Shown here piece after piece: positions 51,114 through 62,771 of a stretch of 64,000 nt of DNA; position 1 is the first letter of the stretch; each line of letters begins with the position of its first letter. The position numbers were made by a program, and so were the translations under genes. Under the pieces are notes generated by a model. That model did not search any database and was not told the origin of the DNA. It was given only the letters and a program-made list of their open reading frames with translations. Source of the DNA: Cydia pomonella (Eukaryota > Arthropoda > Insecta > Lepidoptera > Tortricidae); contig NC_084717.1 of NCBI RefSeq assembly GCF_033807575.1, positions 5,581,692 to 5,645,691 of the forward strand, in the 5' to 3' direction.

Positions 51114-51389
51114 TACTGATTAAGCGAATAGCTAACGAACACACGTTTAAATGAAGTTACTTTGTTGTTACAAACTTTATTCCTTTCACCCACCCAAGAT
51201 CTCCCAAAAAGGCAGGCCGTAGATACTACTCGGTTACGGTCGGTCGTTTCCGATAAATGTGACGTTCAACGTGTTGCCTCCCTGTCACACTTACGTACTT
51301 AGTACACGATCGGAAACTACCATGGTAACATTGGTCATATTGGTCGGCAGACTCGTTTCGACAGTGTGGTAGGCATTAAAAACTGTAGT

Positions 51390-51538
51390 AGACGGGCGTA
51401 CCGTACAGCGACCTTGCTCTGGTCCGAGGCGTCTTCCATCGTTTCGTCCACCGTGTGTCCGTTAAGGACGCGGCTATAAGTCAGAGCGAAAAGAGGTATG
51501 CTGACCGGACCAAGATCGCAGCCCGGTACGCCCGTCTG
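51390..51538. mobile_element. MITE with AGACGGGCGTACCG ends, copy 2
   Basis: AGACGGGCGTACCGTACAGC at the left and GCCCGGTACGCCCGTCT at the right; related to 46701-46863 but with a diverged, inverted interior (GAAAAGAGGTATG). Confidence 0.7.
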
Positions 51539-51866
51539 TTAAAGCTTTATCCGCAAAAATGTTAAATTCGGACGAAATTGTCTATGGCGACTGAAACTTA
51601 TTATGTTGCTTAATTTATGGAGTGTAGAGGGGGTAGACGTATTGTCAGTAGAAACAGGCGCGAAATTCAAATTTTCTATGGGAGATACCTTCCGTCATGC
51701 TCTACGAGCACACTTAAAACTTACAACGAAACTTGACATTGGCAAAATCATCATAGATTTGATGGAAGCCATATCTTAAAAGAAGAAGAAGAAGATACCT
51801 TCCTTCGCGTCTACATTTTTTTAAATTGTCTGCCTTTTTTAATGACAAAATATCTGTGCCAAAGTA

Positions 51867-52079
51867 TATAGGGAGCGTGCATGAACTATAGGAGGTAGCA
51901 CAGGAGCCGTCAGATTTTTGGCGCGAGGCGTAAATGTGATGTTTATTTTTCCAATGTAGCCCACAAGATGGCATGGAACCTACTATGCACAAGAAAACAC
52001 GTGACGTGTAAATTTACATGTTTATTGTTCCGATTCAGGCCAAAAGATGGCAGACCCTCCAACGCGCACGGTCCCTATA
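51867..52079. mobile_element. MITE with TATAGGGA termini, copy 2
   Basis: Near-identical to 2071-2281 over its length (TATAGGGAGCGTGCATGAAC ... GCACGGTCCCTATA), 213 bp. It ends 138 bp before the start codon of the next gene. Confidence 0.8.
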
Positions 52080-52216
52080 AACAATTTATCTCGACAATTT
52101 AGTATTCAATATATTATTATTTATTTCATTATAATTTATAAATAAACGTTTAGTTTCTGCTTTTTGTACCTTTTTTTTGTTCTCTGTATTTCACGCTTGA
52201 CAGCACCAATTCCACA

Positions 52217-55200
52217 ATGACCACAATCACGTCTGTCTGTCAGTGCTGTCACAAGTCACAACAACACAACTTCTGTTTTGAAATCCATAGAACAGTGCCA
52301 TTAGACGCTCTTTTTATGGATTTTCATAAGAAAAATAAACCTAACTACGACAGAGTGATGTCTCGCGTGTTCAACCGGTCTCATACTAGTCTAAGACCTA
52401 GTTCAAATGTGACACGACACGAAGTACCGTCGTCAGTGCGCGTTGGCGCGAAACCATCTGTTTCGGCCGTGAGTTCTAGTGTTTTTAGTGAACTTCCAAC
52501 GGTGTTAAATGACTATGTGCCCGAAGTGCACGTAGAAAAAGTAGCTAAAAGGCCGTTAGTAAGGCCTAGAAGAACTTTAAAGTCTCTAGACCCTGGTAAA
52601 GCTAAGTCTCCGTCGAGAACATCTCGAGCGCGCGGAAGTGCTAATGTTAGTAATATTAGGGCTCGCAGCTCGGTGCCTACGGTGTTGAGTAACAACGGAG
52701 AGGAGTGGTCGGAGTCTCACGTTCGACAATGCTATAGTAGCAGGTCTCACACCAGACTGAAGGAATTGAAGGTGAGAATATTTATGTAACTGCATCATAA
52801 ATTATATTTCAATCATTAAAAACACATCTAAGCAGCCTATTTTGCGTAATTTGCGAGATTCGTCGCGTCGCGAAATAGGCGCGATAATATAACGTCGAGT
52901 TACGGAGACTGCAGCGAGAATGCAGAATTGATATTTAATTAATTGACCGAAAGTTAAAATCAAAATGATGTATGCCAGCTATGTCTATGTGTAGATGTAG
53001 TTTAGGGATACCCGGTTAGAAACAGGTGGGCTGTTGATCGCATGTCGCTTTCATTCAGCCGGCGGCATTCCCACACAATTGTCCTCAAAATATCTTGTTC
53101 TCCTGCAGAACACTAAGAAATATTTACAGCTCGCTCTGTGTGTACCGCTAATAAATATTGTCACTCAATATAACAATTCACTGCCTATAACACATGGGCA
53201 CAGGCCTAGATCTCAAAATTTACCCCTCTGTGGCATCTATATAGAGTTTTCACTGTAGTTATTTATAAAAAAATTACATAACAATATTATATCTATTTAA
53301 AATTATAAAGATTAGCATCCCACTAAACATTCAGTACTGTTTATAGGCCAATTTTGTATTTCAGGATGAAATAAAAGCTTTCCGTGAGACAGATAAACTC
53401 TTGAAGATACGTAGTCACCTTTACAAGAGCTGCGGTGTGGTGCTAGATGATGTTGGGAATGTAGCTCAAGACAAGGCGGTCCAGGCTGACCCCGAACCAG
53501 GTATGTCCTTGTATTACCCTGTTGTGCCCATCGGGTCATGATTGATTTAACCTACTGATAAAAACTTGCTTCGACTCTTTCACAAAACAAAAAGATACAT
53601 TGAATAAGATCTGTAAATCTGCTTGTTTCAGGGATCGGAACCGGTTTTTTGCAAAAACATCGAAATAACCATATATTTCGGTTTATTTTATACTCTAAAT
53701 GTAGGACTCAGTTGTGTTTTCAGATAACGACTTCGTATTATTAGATTGCCTAATTAGAAATGAAGTAATTAACAAAGAACAAAAAAATACCGTTTTCGTT
53801 CCCATACAAAAAATACCGGTTTCCGATCCCTGGCTTGTTTGCCTCCTGTATCATAAAAAAAAAAAAAAATCTAAGACAATTCTTGCTTCGAATTTGACAA
53901 CACATTCACTACTCTCTCTTTTTTGGCCCCTACAAGCATGCTATGTTAACTGTAGCGGGCATAGGAACTACGCCCACCTTCAGATGTAAAAAATTGAGAC
54001 TTTCAAACCCATTGTTTCTAGCCCACTATTTGTTCTGGTGGTTCCACTACTAAAACATAGATGGCGCCTCTAGTATCATTGTTAGAAGAGTAATTGCAAT
54101 AACCACATTGATTTTGTTACGCATATATATATAGTTTTTGACTGAAGGAATATTTTATTTTTATTTAGTTACAGTTAGTGTTATCAATTATAAGGTACCC
54201 AGTTCATTAAAAAAAAAAGACCATACTGGTAAGTATAGGACTGTAGATTCTGATCGTTATTTCCGGCGTCTCATCAACTGGCCGAAATAGCTCAGTTGGG
54301 AGAGCGTTAGACTGAAGATCTAAAGGTCCCTGGTTCGATCCCGGGTTTCGGCAATCTTTTTGCATGTATTTTGTATTTTTCTTGTCATGTTAACTACATA
54401 AGTACACAGTTTATTTTGTTGCTCTTCCTGAATATTTATTTATTTTTGTTTCAGAAAAGGAAATTTCGTCTTCAAGGTAAGTTTTTTTACTCACTTTATT
54501 CACGTATCATAACGACTATGAGCGAAGTGTTTAGAGAAAGAAACAAGCTGCGCTCGACGTGGAAGTTTGAATATTGCCCAAACTTCTTATTATTCTAAGA
54601 ATAATCATCATTTTCCCACTTTTGGTTGCATCTCTGCCAAATAAATAATATCATTTATGGATTACTAAACGCTTTTAACGTTTCCTACCTACTTCGTACT
54701 TAATAAGTTCGATGAAATTTAAATCATACTTAATAGGAATAGAGTTGCATTTGCTTTGTTTTGTCTCATTTTCACCCAAACCAAAATTAACTCTATTTCC
54801 TACATTATAGATACATATTTCACTGGCAAATTTTGGATCTGTTTCTTTTATGGCTGGGCCTTAAGTGGTAAAACAACCTAAACACTTTTTCCAATTAATT
54901 CACTGTACTAAAGTGGAATTAAATAAAAATTGCTACTAATGTAAACAAACCAATTTAACATATCTTCGTTATTTCGCACTTTTTGTGGACAATCATGATT
55001 TTATACACAGTTCATATACATAAACCTTTTTATTAATTAATGTATGTATCAATTACTAGTTAAAATATAAATTACAATCCGGCAGTTCCGACAATCCGGC
55101 ATAGAGGGAAAAAATCGGGTGCCGGATTATCGAGCGCCTACTGTAATTATTAATATTTCAATGAAAAACCTCTAGGTTACCTATACGTTAAATGCTAATA

Positions 55201-55555
55201 AAATCTGTCATATGTCTTTATATTACATATCTCTCTTTTCTATTGACTTTGTTTTATGTAAAACAATAACGGAACTTCGTGATATTCGTCGTTCTACGTT
55301 ATCGGATGAGCTTATAGAATGGGACCGTGTATTTGGCGACGCTAATCATCGCCTCTTTAGCTCAGTGGTAGAGCACTGGTCTCGTAAACCAGGGGTCGTG
55401 AGTTCAATCCTCACAGGAGGCATCGCGAATTTAGTCTTTTTGCGTTTTTTTATGATCACTAATATAAGCTATAAATATTTTCAATTATTTTATATAAATA
55501 TGTATACATATTTAGTTCCATAATTTTCATTTTTTTTCTCAGATGCGATTTGTAA
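52217..55555 (+). CDS. Unrecognised four-exon gene, 241 residues
   Basis: Exons 52217-52771, 53365-53500, 54455-54476 (22-nt microexon) and 55543-55555 have GT/AG borders and matching phases (0, 1, 2), ending in TAA directly followed by AATAAA (55554-55559). The N-terminus has a Cys/His cluster (CQCCHKSQQHNFCFEIH). A long Ser/Arg/Lys-rich, probably disordered middle follows (RPRRTLKSLDPGKAKSPSRT), then a charged helical segment in exon 2 (DEIKAFRETDKLLKIRSHLY). I know no family with this order. Exons 3 and 4 rest on splice signals only (both acceptors have strong pyrimidine tracts), so the C-terminus is less certain than exons 1-2. Two tRNA genes lie in its introns. Confidence 0.55.
53629..53832. 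mobile_element. hAT-like MITE with perfect 8-bp target duplication
   Basis: Ends CAGGGATCGGAACCGG and CCGGTTTCCGATCCCTG are inverted repeats; GCTTGTTT flanks both sides exactly (53621-53628 and 53833-53840), the 8-bp duplication hAT transposases make. 204 bp, non-coding. Confidence 0.9.
54281..54353 (+). tRNA. tRNA-Phe (GAA)
   Basis: 73 nt, full cloverleaf: acceptor GCCGAAA/TTTCGGC, D stem GCTC/GAGC, anticodon stem TTAGA/TCTAA with loop CTGAAGA (anticodon GAA), T stem CCTGG/CCGGG with loop TTCGATC. Followed by TTTT at 54357, a Pol III terminator. No intron. In intron 2 of the 52217 gene, same strand. Confidence 0.97.
55076..55145 (-). mobile_element. One end of a pogo/Tigger-like element
   Basis: Minus strand ACAGTAGGCGCTCGATAATC with CCGGCACCCGAT resembles termini of pogo-type transposons; only one terminus is seen. 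Confidence 0.4.
55351..55422 (+). tRNA. tRNA-Thr (CGT)
   Basis: 72 nt: acceptor GCCTCTT/AGGAGGC with one G-T pair, D stem GCTC/GAGC, anticodon stem CTGGT/ACCAG with loop CTCGTAA (anticodon CGT), T stem GTGAG/CTCAC with loop TTCAATC. TTTTT follows about 13 bases on. In intron 3 of the 52217 gene, same strand. Confidence 0.95.
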
Positions 55556-55725
55556 TAAAATATGTATTATTAAAGAGATTTAAAAATTATATTTAATAAA
55601 ATGGTTAAGAACGGGACTGACTAGGTACATAGGGTTCCGTATTCCGTACCAAGCAATTGCACTATTTGATAACGTTTCGACTTTCTTATGTTCGACTGAC
55701 ACTTGCACGATTTTTCTTTGCTGTT

Positions 55726-55850
55726 GTACAGTCAGCGTTGCTACGAAGCAGTCAAAGTAGCCAAATAGTTCGGTACACCATATATTTAGTATGGTGTACC
55801 GAACTTTTTGGCCACTTTGACTGCTATGAAGTATTTGACGCTGACTGTAC
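55726..55850. mobile_element. Near-complete palindrome (foldback MITE)
   Basis: GTACAGTCAGCGT...AGCAGTCAAAGT..CCAAA.AGTTCGGTACACCATA and the inverse right half (TATGGTGTACCGAACT...GGCCACTTTGACTGCT...ACGCTGACTGTAC) pair almost throughout 125 bp. Confidence 0.85.
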
Positions 55851-56195
55851 CATACCAAGTTTTATAAAAAAAATGATATAAGGCTATCATTAAAAATGTG
55901 TTTTTTTTTTCTTGTAAGTATCTCTAAAACGGTTAATTATAAAAACCTCAAACGTAGCGTGGTTAATGAATGAGTCGGTGTTTTATAAAAATATTATTAT
56001 AAAAAATTATGACGGCATGCGCGTTTACATCGAGCTTGCTTTTATAAATTATGTATTTCATTATAGCTTCTGACCGCGACCCCGTCTGCGTGGTATGATG
56101 ATGATGACTAATAAAAACTATCCTATGTTCCTCCTCGGGCTCCAAACTATCTCCATGACAAATTTCATCAAAGTTGGTTCAGCAGTCGTTCAGTT

Positions 56196-56277
56196 ACGAA
56201 GAGGTAACAGACAGCAGTCTGTCTGTTACCTCTTCGTTAAAAGTTACTGTGTCTGTCAGTACAGACACAGTAACTTT
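56196..56277. repeat. Two adjacent perfect hairpins with CAGT loops
   Basis: Arms 56196-56214 and 56219-56237 (19 bp, ACGAAGAGGTAACAGACAG) surround CAGT; arms 56240-56256 and 56261-56277 (17 bp, AAAGTTACTGTGTCTGT) surround CAGT again. The surrounding text (GGTTCAGCAGTCGTTCAG ... TTTCGCATTTATAATATT) is a familiar transposon end in which the hairpins replace a plain ACAG run. Confidence 0.9.
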
Positions 56278-56365
56278 CGCATTTATAATATTGTTAGTAG
56301 GTTAAGTAGGGATTGTATGACAGCACGGAACTCTCAAAATGCGCGTTTACATTGAGCTTCCTTTT

Positions 56366-56606
56366 TAGGGTTCCGTAGCCAGAGGGTAAAAGGGACCCTG
56401 TTACTAAGACTCCACTCTCCGTCTGTTTGTCACCAGGCTGTATCTCATGAATCGTGATAGCTAGACAGTTAAAAAATTCACAGTTGATGTATTTCTGTTG
56501 CCGCTATACCAACAAATACAACAAACGTGATTGTTTTGCCATTTTTTGCGTAATGGTACGGAACCCTTCGTGCGCGAGTCCGACTAGTACTTGGCCGGTT
56601 TTTTAA
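56366..56606 (+). mobile_element. Dispersed GGGTTCCGTA repeat, short copy
   Basis: Starts AGGGTTCCGTAGCCAGAGGG, has TATTTCTGTTGCCGCTATAC, ends TGGTACGGAACCCTTCGTGC and GTCCGACTAGTACTTGGCCGG. This version lacks the 5S fragment present at 26818-27146. Confidence 0.75.
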
Positions 56607-58030
56607 TTATGTATTTCATAACTTGTCGTACACTTATCTCGCCGTTTACCCGTTTTGGAACCGGCCCCACAGGGTAACTGTACAGGTACTCCCGTCCCGT
56701 TACTTTACCTGAACACGTCCGTTACTTTCGGCAGGGACTCCAATTATCGTTCATATTTATACAACGATTACTCCAAACGGTTGGTTTTCTGTTGTGCGAG
56801 TATAACATGCAGGCGCATTCTATTTTTCTTTATTTATATTTCTTCTTAAGGTGGTTCGACTAGGTTACCCAAAGCTTAAACCTCACTAGATGGCGCCACA
56901 ATTGCAAATTTTGAGTTTTAATTTTTTTGTGGAGTAGTCTTGGTATTTCTATACTGTAAATTATGTTTAGCGCACTCTTTAAATAAATATTGAACTATTA
57001 CAACAAACATTGAACACTTCATTGTACAAAAACTACCCCTTAATGTCGACAGAATGTTTCTTGACTATATTTCTAAGTATCACTCACACATTCAAACAGT
57101 CTTACTGGGATCCTTGTAGTAGACAATTTGGCACAGCGTGAGTAGGCTTCAATAGCGTTGCGGTATGTACGTGGAAATACATGCAAGAGGATGTGGGTTC
57201 GAGACTCATTAATATTTTTTTTTGTTATCAGTATTATCAAGTACCTATTATTAATAAATTATTTTATGAGAAATCTGAGCGTTTTCCATAAAAATATTAA
57301 AAATCTGATTCTCACACATCATGATATTTTTGGGTTCTTCCAACTCAGAATCACTAGCATAATCAATCCTCGTGCTAAAAAAACCCGAAAATTTGTATTG
57401 AAATTTTAGTTTTACATTGAAATTTCTTTCACACTAAAATGTGACGTAATGGTATGAATATTTTAGGATATCTTTTTTTAATGCTAGGGTGGAGAAGATT
57501 CTAAGTAGAATAAACCTAAGAAAGTCCAAATTTGTAAGTCAGATTTTCCGGTATTTAAAAAAAAAACGCTGTTTTGTTCTAAAATTAAAGCAATCACTTA
57601 CTGCCCAGCCTTTAAAAAAGTAGGTACTATTTTACAGTAGAATAAAAAAAAATTACGATACATTTAATTAAATTACAGTGAGTTACAAAATTGCATGGCC
57701 TTCTATTTAAGTATAACCATTATAAAAAGAAATGAGATATTTACCATGTTTGTTTATATTATTGATTTCCCGATATTTTGACACAACTAGAAGTTTCACA
57801 CAATGCCTAGAGATAGAAAATTATTTATTTATTTTATTTATTGTCAATTTCATTCAACGGATCACATCATATCCAATTTATGTGTTTATGTATTGCATTG
57901 TTTTCTACCTAGTTGGTTATTAAATTCTGTTACTGCAATAATCTTTATCTACATAAAATATACCAACGAAAGTTTAATAAAGTATATATTAAAATAAAGT
58001 ACACAAAATCAGGAATTACATATGACAATA
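56607..58030. other. Gene-free AT-rich region
   Basis: No supported gene. A repeat-like piece at about 56870-56945 (TAGATGGCGCCACAATTGC) is the only segment I can comment on. Confidence 0.45.
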
Positions 58031-58560
58031 TCATTCAAAATCGCCTCCTCTGGCTTTGACACAGGCCCTCAAACGACGAGGCCAGTCATCAATAGCGGCA
58101 CGCACGATTGTCATGTCTAATTCCGTCACTGTCTTAACTATGGCCCGCATGGAGTTAAGATTTGTGTGGGGTTTAGCACAGGCTTTCTCCTCAATAACCT
58201 GCTATATGGCATAATCCAGGGGGTTAAGGTCCGGGCTGGAGGACGGCCAGTCTTCGTGGGCAATAAAGTCAATTTTGTTCCTTCGAAACCAGGCTTGAGT
58301 TGTTCTTGCCTTATGTGCAGGAGCTGAGTCCTGTTCAAAGATCCATGGCTGGTTTTGAAATAGGGTGTGGCTTAAGGGCTTCACTATTGGTTCGAGAACG
58401 GTTTCCAGTTTCCGGTTTTCACACCTTTTTCACAGAAATGAATCTGTGTTAGCCCTGAGTATGACACACCCAAAATCATGTTTGGCGGGTGCCCACATTT
58501 GTGTATCGCAATAGGGTTGTTTCCGTCTACAAATCTTAGGGCATAATTGTATCCCAATAA
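58031..58560 (-). pseudogene. mariner-like transposase C-terminal remnant (DD37D, maT type)
   Basis: Minus-strand frames give QIHFCEKGVKTGN, then EQDSAPAHKARTTQAWF, DWPSSSPDLNPLDYAI, and VTELDMTIVRAAIDDWPRRL ending at TGA 58031. From the D of EQD to the D of LDY I count 37 intervening residues, the DD37D spacing of maT elements. It is dead: a TAG follows LDYAI, a frame change lies before the EQD segment, and the N-terminal half with the first Asp is absent. Confidence 0.85.
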
Positions 58561-59599
58561 ATTCTTTTGGATTATAAGAACATGTTAAACTACTTTTAGG
58601 GGACCTGTAATGACCATATTTTTGTAAATATTGAATTTAAAATATATTTTGGCACACGTCACGTGACCAAACTCGAAACGTCTTTGAAGATTCTGATGAC
58701 GTCACAACTCTCGGATTAACATACACTGTTAACAGTTAGGCGTTAAACAACAAATGACAAATGTCAGTTGACAGTTCGTATCTTCTACGTGTGTATGTAG
58801 TTATGTGTCAAACCGTAAACTGTGACGTCATACAATTTTCAAAGAGCGTTTTGGGCGCGAAAGCATCTGTCAAAATATATTTTGTTAATTTAACATATTT
58901 AAAGCTTTTTAAAGTTTTTAGTATAAAAGCTGAATTTTAAGGCAACTTTTAGTTAATATAGAAAGTAATACAAGCGTTTCAAAAAATTGGAATACGATTC
59001 TCTTTTAGGCCCCAATTCATTATAGATACGACGAGATAAGCGTTATGTGTGGTATATAATTATAGCTCACAAATCCACCACATTATGTCATTGTAAAATC
59101 TTCGCTGGTCTCAGGTGTTGTCAAGGTGATAAATAATAGTGGACTGTAGTATAGACGCTGGTTTACTTAAAAAAATACAAGAATACAAAAAGTGGCAAAG
59201 TGAACAGTCGTTGGGAATTGGATAGCAACCGTAAGTTTTTAAAAGCTCTGTAAACTGTCAAAGTTTTGAATATAAAATTACCATAGTAAAATTAGAACAT
59301 AGAGATATTGAATAACGATTGAATTTATACATTTCATTGAATATTTTAATTAAAAAATATGCAATCTGAATGAAATTAATTATAAGAATATTTGGATACA
59401 TTAAATTAAATTATATAAAAAAATATTGATTTTTAATTGCAAACATTAATGACTTAACCTAACGAATGAAGGATCAAAAATGAGTCCATTTTTGAACGAT
59501 TCGTAACAGTCATTTTTTATTTTTTCGGTAGCATTTGTTTTAACGGAAATAAAGAGGTTGCAAATCGAGTAACAGAACTTCAGAACAGATATCATTTGA
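58561..59599. other. Gene-free region
   Basis: AT-rich sequence with no supported gene, RNA or element. Confidence 0.4.
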
Positions 59600-59805
59600 T
59601 ATTTACCAGTCGCTTTTCGGTGAAGGAAAACATCGTGAGGAAACTGGACTAATCCCAACAAGGCTTAGTTTTACCCTCTGGGTTGGAAGGTCAGATGGCA
59701 GTGGCTTTCGTAAAAACTAGTGCCTACGCCAAATCTTGGGATTAGTTGTCAAAGCGGACCCCAAGCTCCATTGAGCCGTGGCAATATGCTGGGACAACGC
59801 TAGGA
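59600..59805 (+). mobile_element. Partial SINE body, plus orientation
   Basis: AACATCGTGAGGAAACTGG, TGGGTTGGAAGGTCAGATGG and TTTCGTAAAAACTAGTGCC are the reverse of 18400-18560. The tRNA head is missing. Confidence 0.7.
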
Positions 59806-60192
59806 AGAAAGAAAGAAATCGAGTAACAGAACTTAGTAACCAACTAGGTATAATAGTTATGATGTAAATGTCCATTTCATGTTGGATTCATATATGTATT
59901 AGCCAACTAATTATTCAAGATCAATACACTTAGCTCCCTTAGGTATTCGCCTAAGTACAATCTCGGGCAAAATTGAGTTTTATAAAAGTGAACTTGTTTC
60001 TAGGTCATATTTTCTATGAATTGGTCATTTTTGTAGACTCCAATTACAGTTACACTTTTCTTGGTTTTTCGCGGACCAGAATATCGATGATTTTTGTAAC
60101 TTGATTTAGACGTTGCTATCATTTTCAAACCAAAAACACATAAAATCACAATTCAGAACACGCGGCAGCGTTGTTTTCTATCAAGTACCTCA

Positions 60193-60330
60193 AGCACCAG
60201 GGCTACCGGGAAAATCGAAATTCGTCAATTTCGGGCATTTTTCTCTGTCACTCTAATTACGTCTTAGTGAGAGTAAAAGAGAAAGATCCCCGCAATTTGC
60301 GAATTTCGGTTTTCGCGGTAGGCCCCAGGT
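60193..60330. mobile_element. Short foldback element
   Basis: GGCTACCGGGAAAATCGAAA and, inverted, TTTCGGTTTTCGCGGTAGGC; inner blocks (TTTTTCTCTGTCACTCTAAT and GAGTAAAAGAGAAAGATC) also pair. Confidence 0.6.
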
Positions 60331-60345
60331 CCTGTCAAGTTTCAG

Positions 60346-60818
60346 CAGTGTTGCCAGGTGAGCGGAAGAGAATTATCGTACTTGAGTGTCAATATTATTG
60401 TACCGTTGAAAAAAATATCGTACGCCAATCAAAAAGGCAGCTCCTAAAAATGTCTAGCAAAATAAGCTTAAATTTCGAATTAATAATAAAAAAAATACAA
60501 TTTTCGTCTAAATTGCGCAAAAAATCTGTTTATGTTTGTGTATTTTTGGGATAGACTCAAACGGTATACAGGAAATTGTGACATTTTAAACTTTAAACTT
60601 ACACCAAGGAGCCGAACACCCAAAAGATAGTAATTTTAGCCTATTTCTGAGAGAAAGTGTCATATTTTGCTTCAAATTACTAGACTTTTAAGGTGGCATC
60701 ATCCAAGGGCTGAAATTATAGTACTTTAGTGTACGATAATGCTCTTTGGAACATTACGTCATACCGGGGCCCAAATTATCGTACATGTACGACAATTATC
60801 GTACGCCTGGTCACACTG
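60346..60818. mobile_element. hAT-like non-autonomous element
   Basis: Ends CAGTGTTGCCAGG and CCTGGTCACACTG; flanks AGTTTCAG (60338-60345) and AGTGTCAG (60819-60826) differ at one of eight bases, fitting an aged hAT target duplication. Subterminal AATTATCGTAC recurs several times in both orientations. Confidence 0.75.
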
Positions 60819-60830
60819 AGTGTCAGTGTC

Positions 60831-61920
60831 GACAGAGTCAGCTAAAAACGCGTCAAACATCGCAACGTCGCGCCGATGGCCGCCCGAGGCATGGAGTGGC
60901 AACGTCGCAATGTATTTGTACACGACATTTGTCACACACACATGAGTAAAATTTATAAAAATATAACGTTGATTATTGCATGATTTCTGTATGAAACAAA
61001 GTTTTTCTATTAATTTAGCGCAAATGAATATTCGAAAGTAGATAGATGCGCAACAATTTATGTAATAATATTGTGTAATTAATTAATAAATAGCGATTGT
61101 ATTTTGTATGAAAATCGAACCACCTTAAGTTAGGAATTAATAATAATAATAGGGTTAGAGATACATATAATCAGATTATTATCGCGGCGGGAGGATGTTA
61201 ACATTAATTGCATGCAAAAACACGCAAGTAAGTATGTTTTCTATAGGAATGTAGTCCTAATTTTCCTCCCTGGATATCTAACTTTATGGAAAATATTTTT
61301 ACACAATTTATAAAATCGAAATGTCTTTATCTGTCTCTCTTTCGCAGGAGGAAGAGCGATAGAGAGGCAGATAACATAATTTTGGTTACATGCTTATAGT
61401 TCGTTTTTTAACATTAGAAAAAGGTAAGTAAACAATTTACTTAGACGTCTTTTTAATAAAAACGCTTTTTAAAAATCAGTTACTATTACATATCAAAGCA
61501 AAAGAATGTAAATGATCGAACATGATTTATAATTGTTACATATTTGCCGTCAATTATTTTTCAAAACTGTTTTTCAATAAAAAGACACGTCAAAATCGCT
61601 AGCCTTCTTTGGCTTACTTCTGTGATGTTCCTTCGAATGCTAATATGTAACAATTTTCTGGGATATGAATACATTTATTGAACAATTGTAATAAGTGTTA
61701 ACATATGCATACTAAATACAAATCTTAATTTTATCAAAATTAAGCATTAATAAAATAATGACAAATTCATATCCGCAACGCAGGCTTCGTCAGAAGGTTT
61801 CAACCATAAATCAGCATCAGGCGTCGTCATTGCACACAAATAATAAAGCTATCCGCAACAGGCTTCGTCATTTTTAATACACAGTCATTTCATTTAAAAA
61901 GGACCACCCCGAATCGCATC
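60831..61920. other. Gene-free region
   Basis: No gene recognised. A hairpin-capable pair GTCTTTATCTGTCTCTCTTTC / GATAGAGAGGCAGATAAC lies near 61321-61375. Confidence 0.4.
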
Positions 61921-62130
61921 CGATCCAAAAGTTCCCATTACGCTAGCAGCGTTTCCACGCTGTATAGCCAATGAAATCCCCTGCACCAGATACGACCCGG
62001 AGCGTGGATCACAGCCCCTATCCCTAAGTCGGCGACCAAGTTCTTTTACAAAGTTACAAAAGCCTTAGCCTCTGTTCCCCAGGGTCCCGCAGTCTCCACT
62101 GCAATTGGCACAAAATCATACATTGGTTCC
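61921..62130 (-). pseudogene. Retroelement ORF C-terminal fragment
   Basis: Minus frames read EPMYDFVPIAVETAGPWGTE, then after a frame change LGRRLRDRGCDPRSGSYLVQ and ISLAIQRGNAASVMGT. This 'PIAVET.G.WG.EA ... AIQRGNAAS' region ends the reverse-transcriptase ORF of a group of animal retroelements that I cannot name exactly. The frameshift and a TAA make it dead. Confidence 0.6.
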
Positions 62131-62771
62131 AGGGCACTGTACTTAGCGTGCAAAATATATTAGTATGCATACTAATAATTATGCATACTAAAATATTTTA
62201 GTTCAAACTAACCCCCTTATTCGTAAACGCGCTACAAGTCTCAATTAGTTAATTTATTATTTCTTACCAATTCATAAGTCAAACCTATAACGTATGGGTA
62301 CTTCGAAAAATAAAATAAAATATATTATGTCATTAACAGGATTCAAGATTTCCTTATTTTAAATTAGGAGGCATAAAATATTATATTATAAATATATATT
62401 TTTTTATTTACATACATATGTGTATTAAGATTTTATTATGATTTGTGTTTGTAATACTGTAATTCTAATTAAGCCGTAATTAGCAATATTTATATCTGTA
62501 CATAGGTATATCTAGTTTTACATACAAAGCTTGTAATTGCTGTGTTTTTTTTGTATAACAATTTTTAAGCAACAAAATCTGGTACCAGATATAGACATTG
62601 TCGAAGTTTAGTCAAAGGTCGAGATTAGCTTGTATCTTGCTGTTATACGAATAACCTTTCAAAGTGTCCTTATGGCAAGCGTCAAATTGGGACGTTTTGC
62701 TTGGAAACGACATACATATATGTTACGTAAATGTTCATACCGAGTTTCATGGACAAACATGGTACACAAAC
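62131..62771. other. Gene-free region
   Basis: AT-rich. At 62213 CCCCCTTATTCGTAAACGCG is a lone end resembling the foldback element at 63852-63991. Confidence 0.45.
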
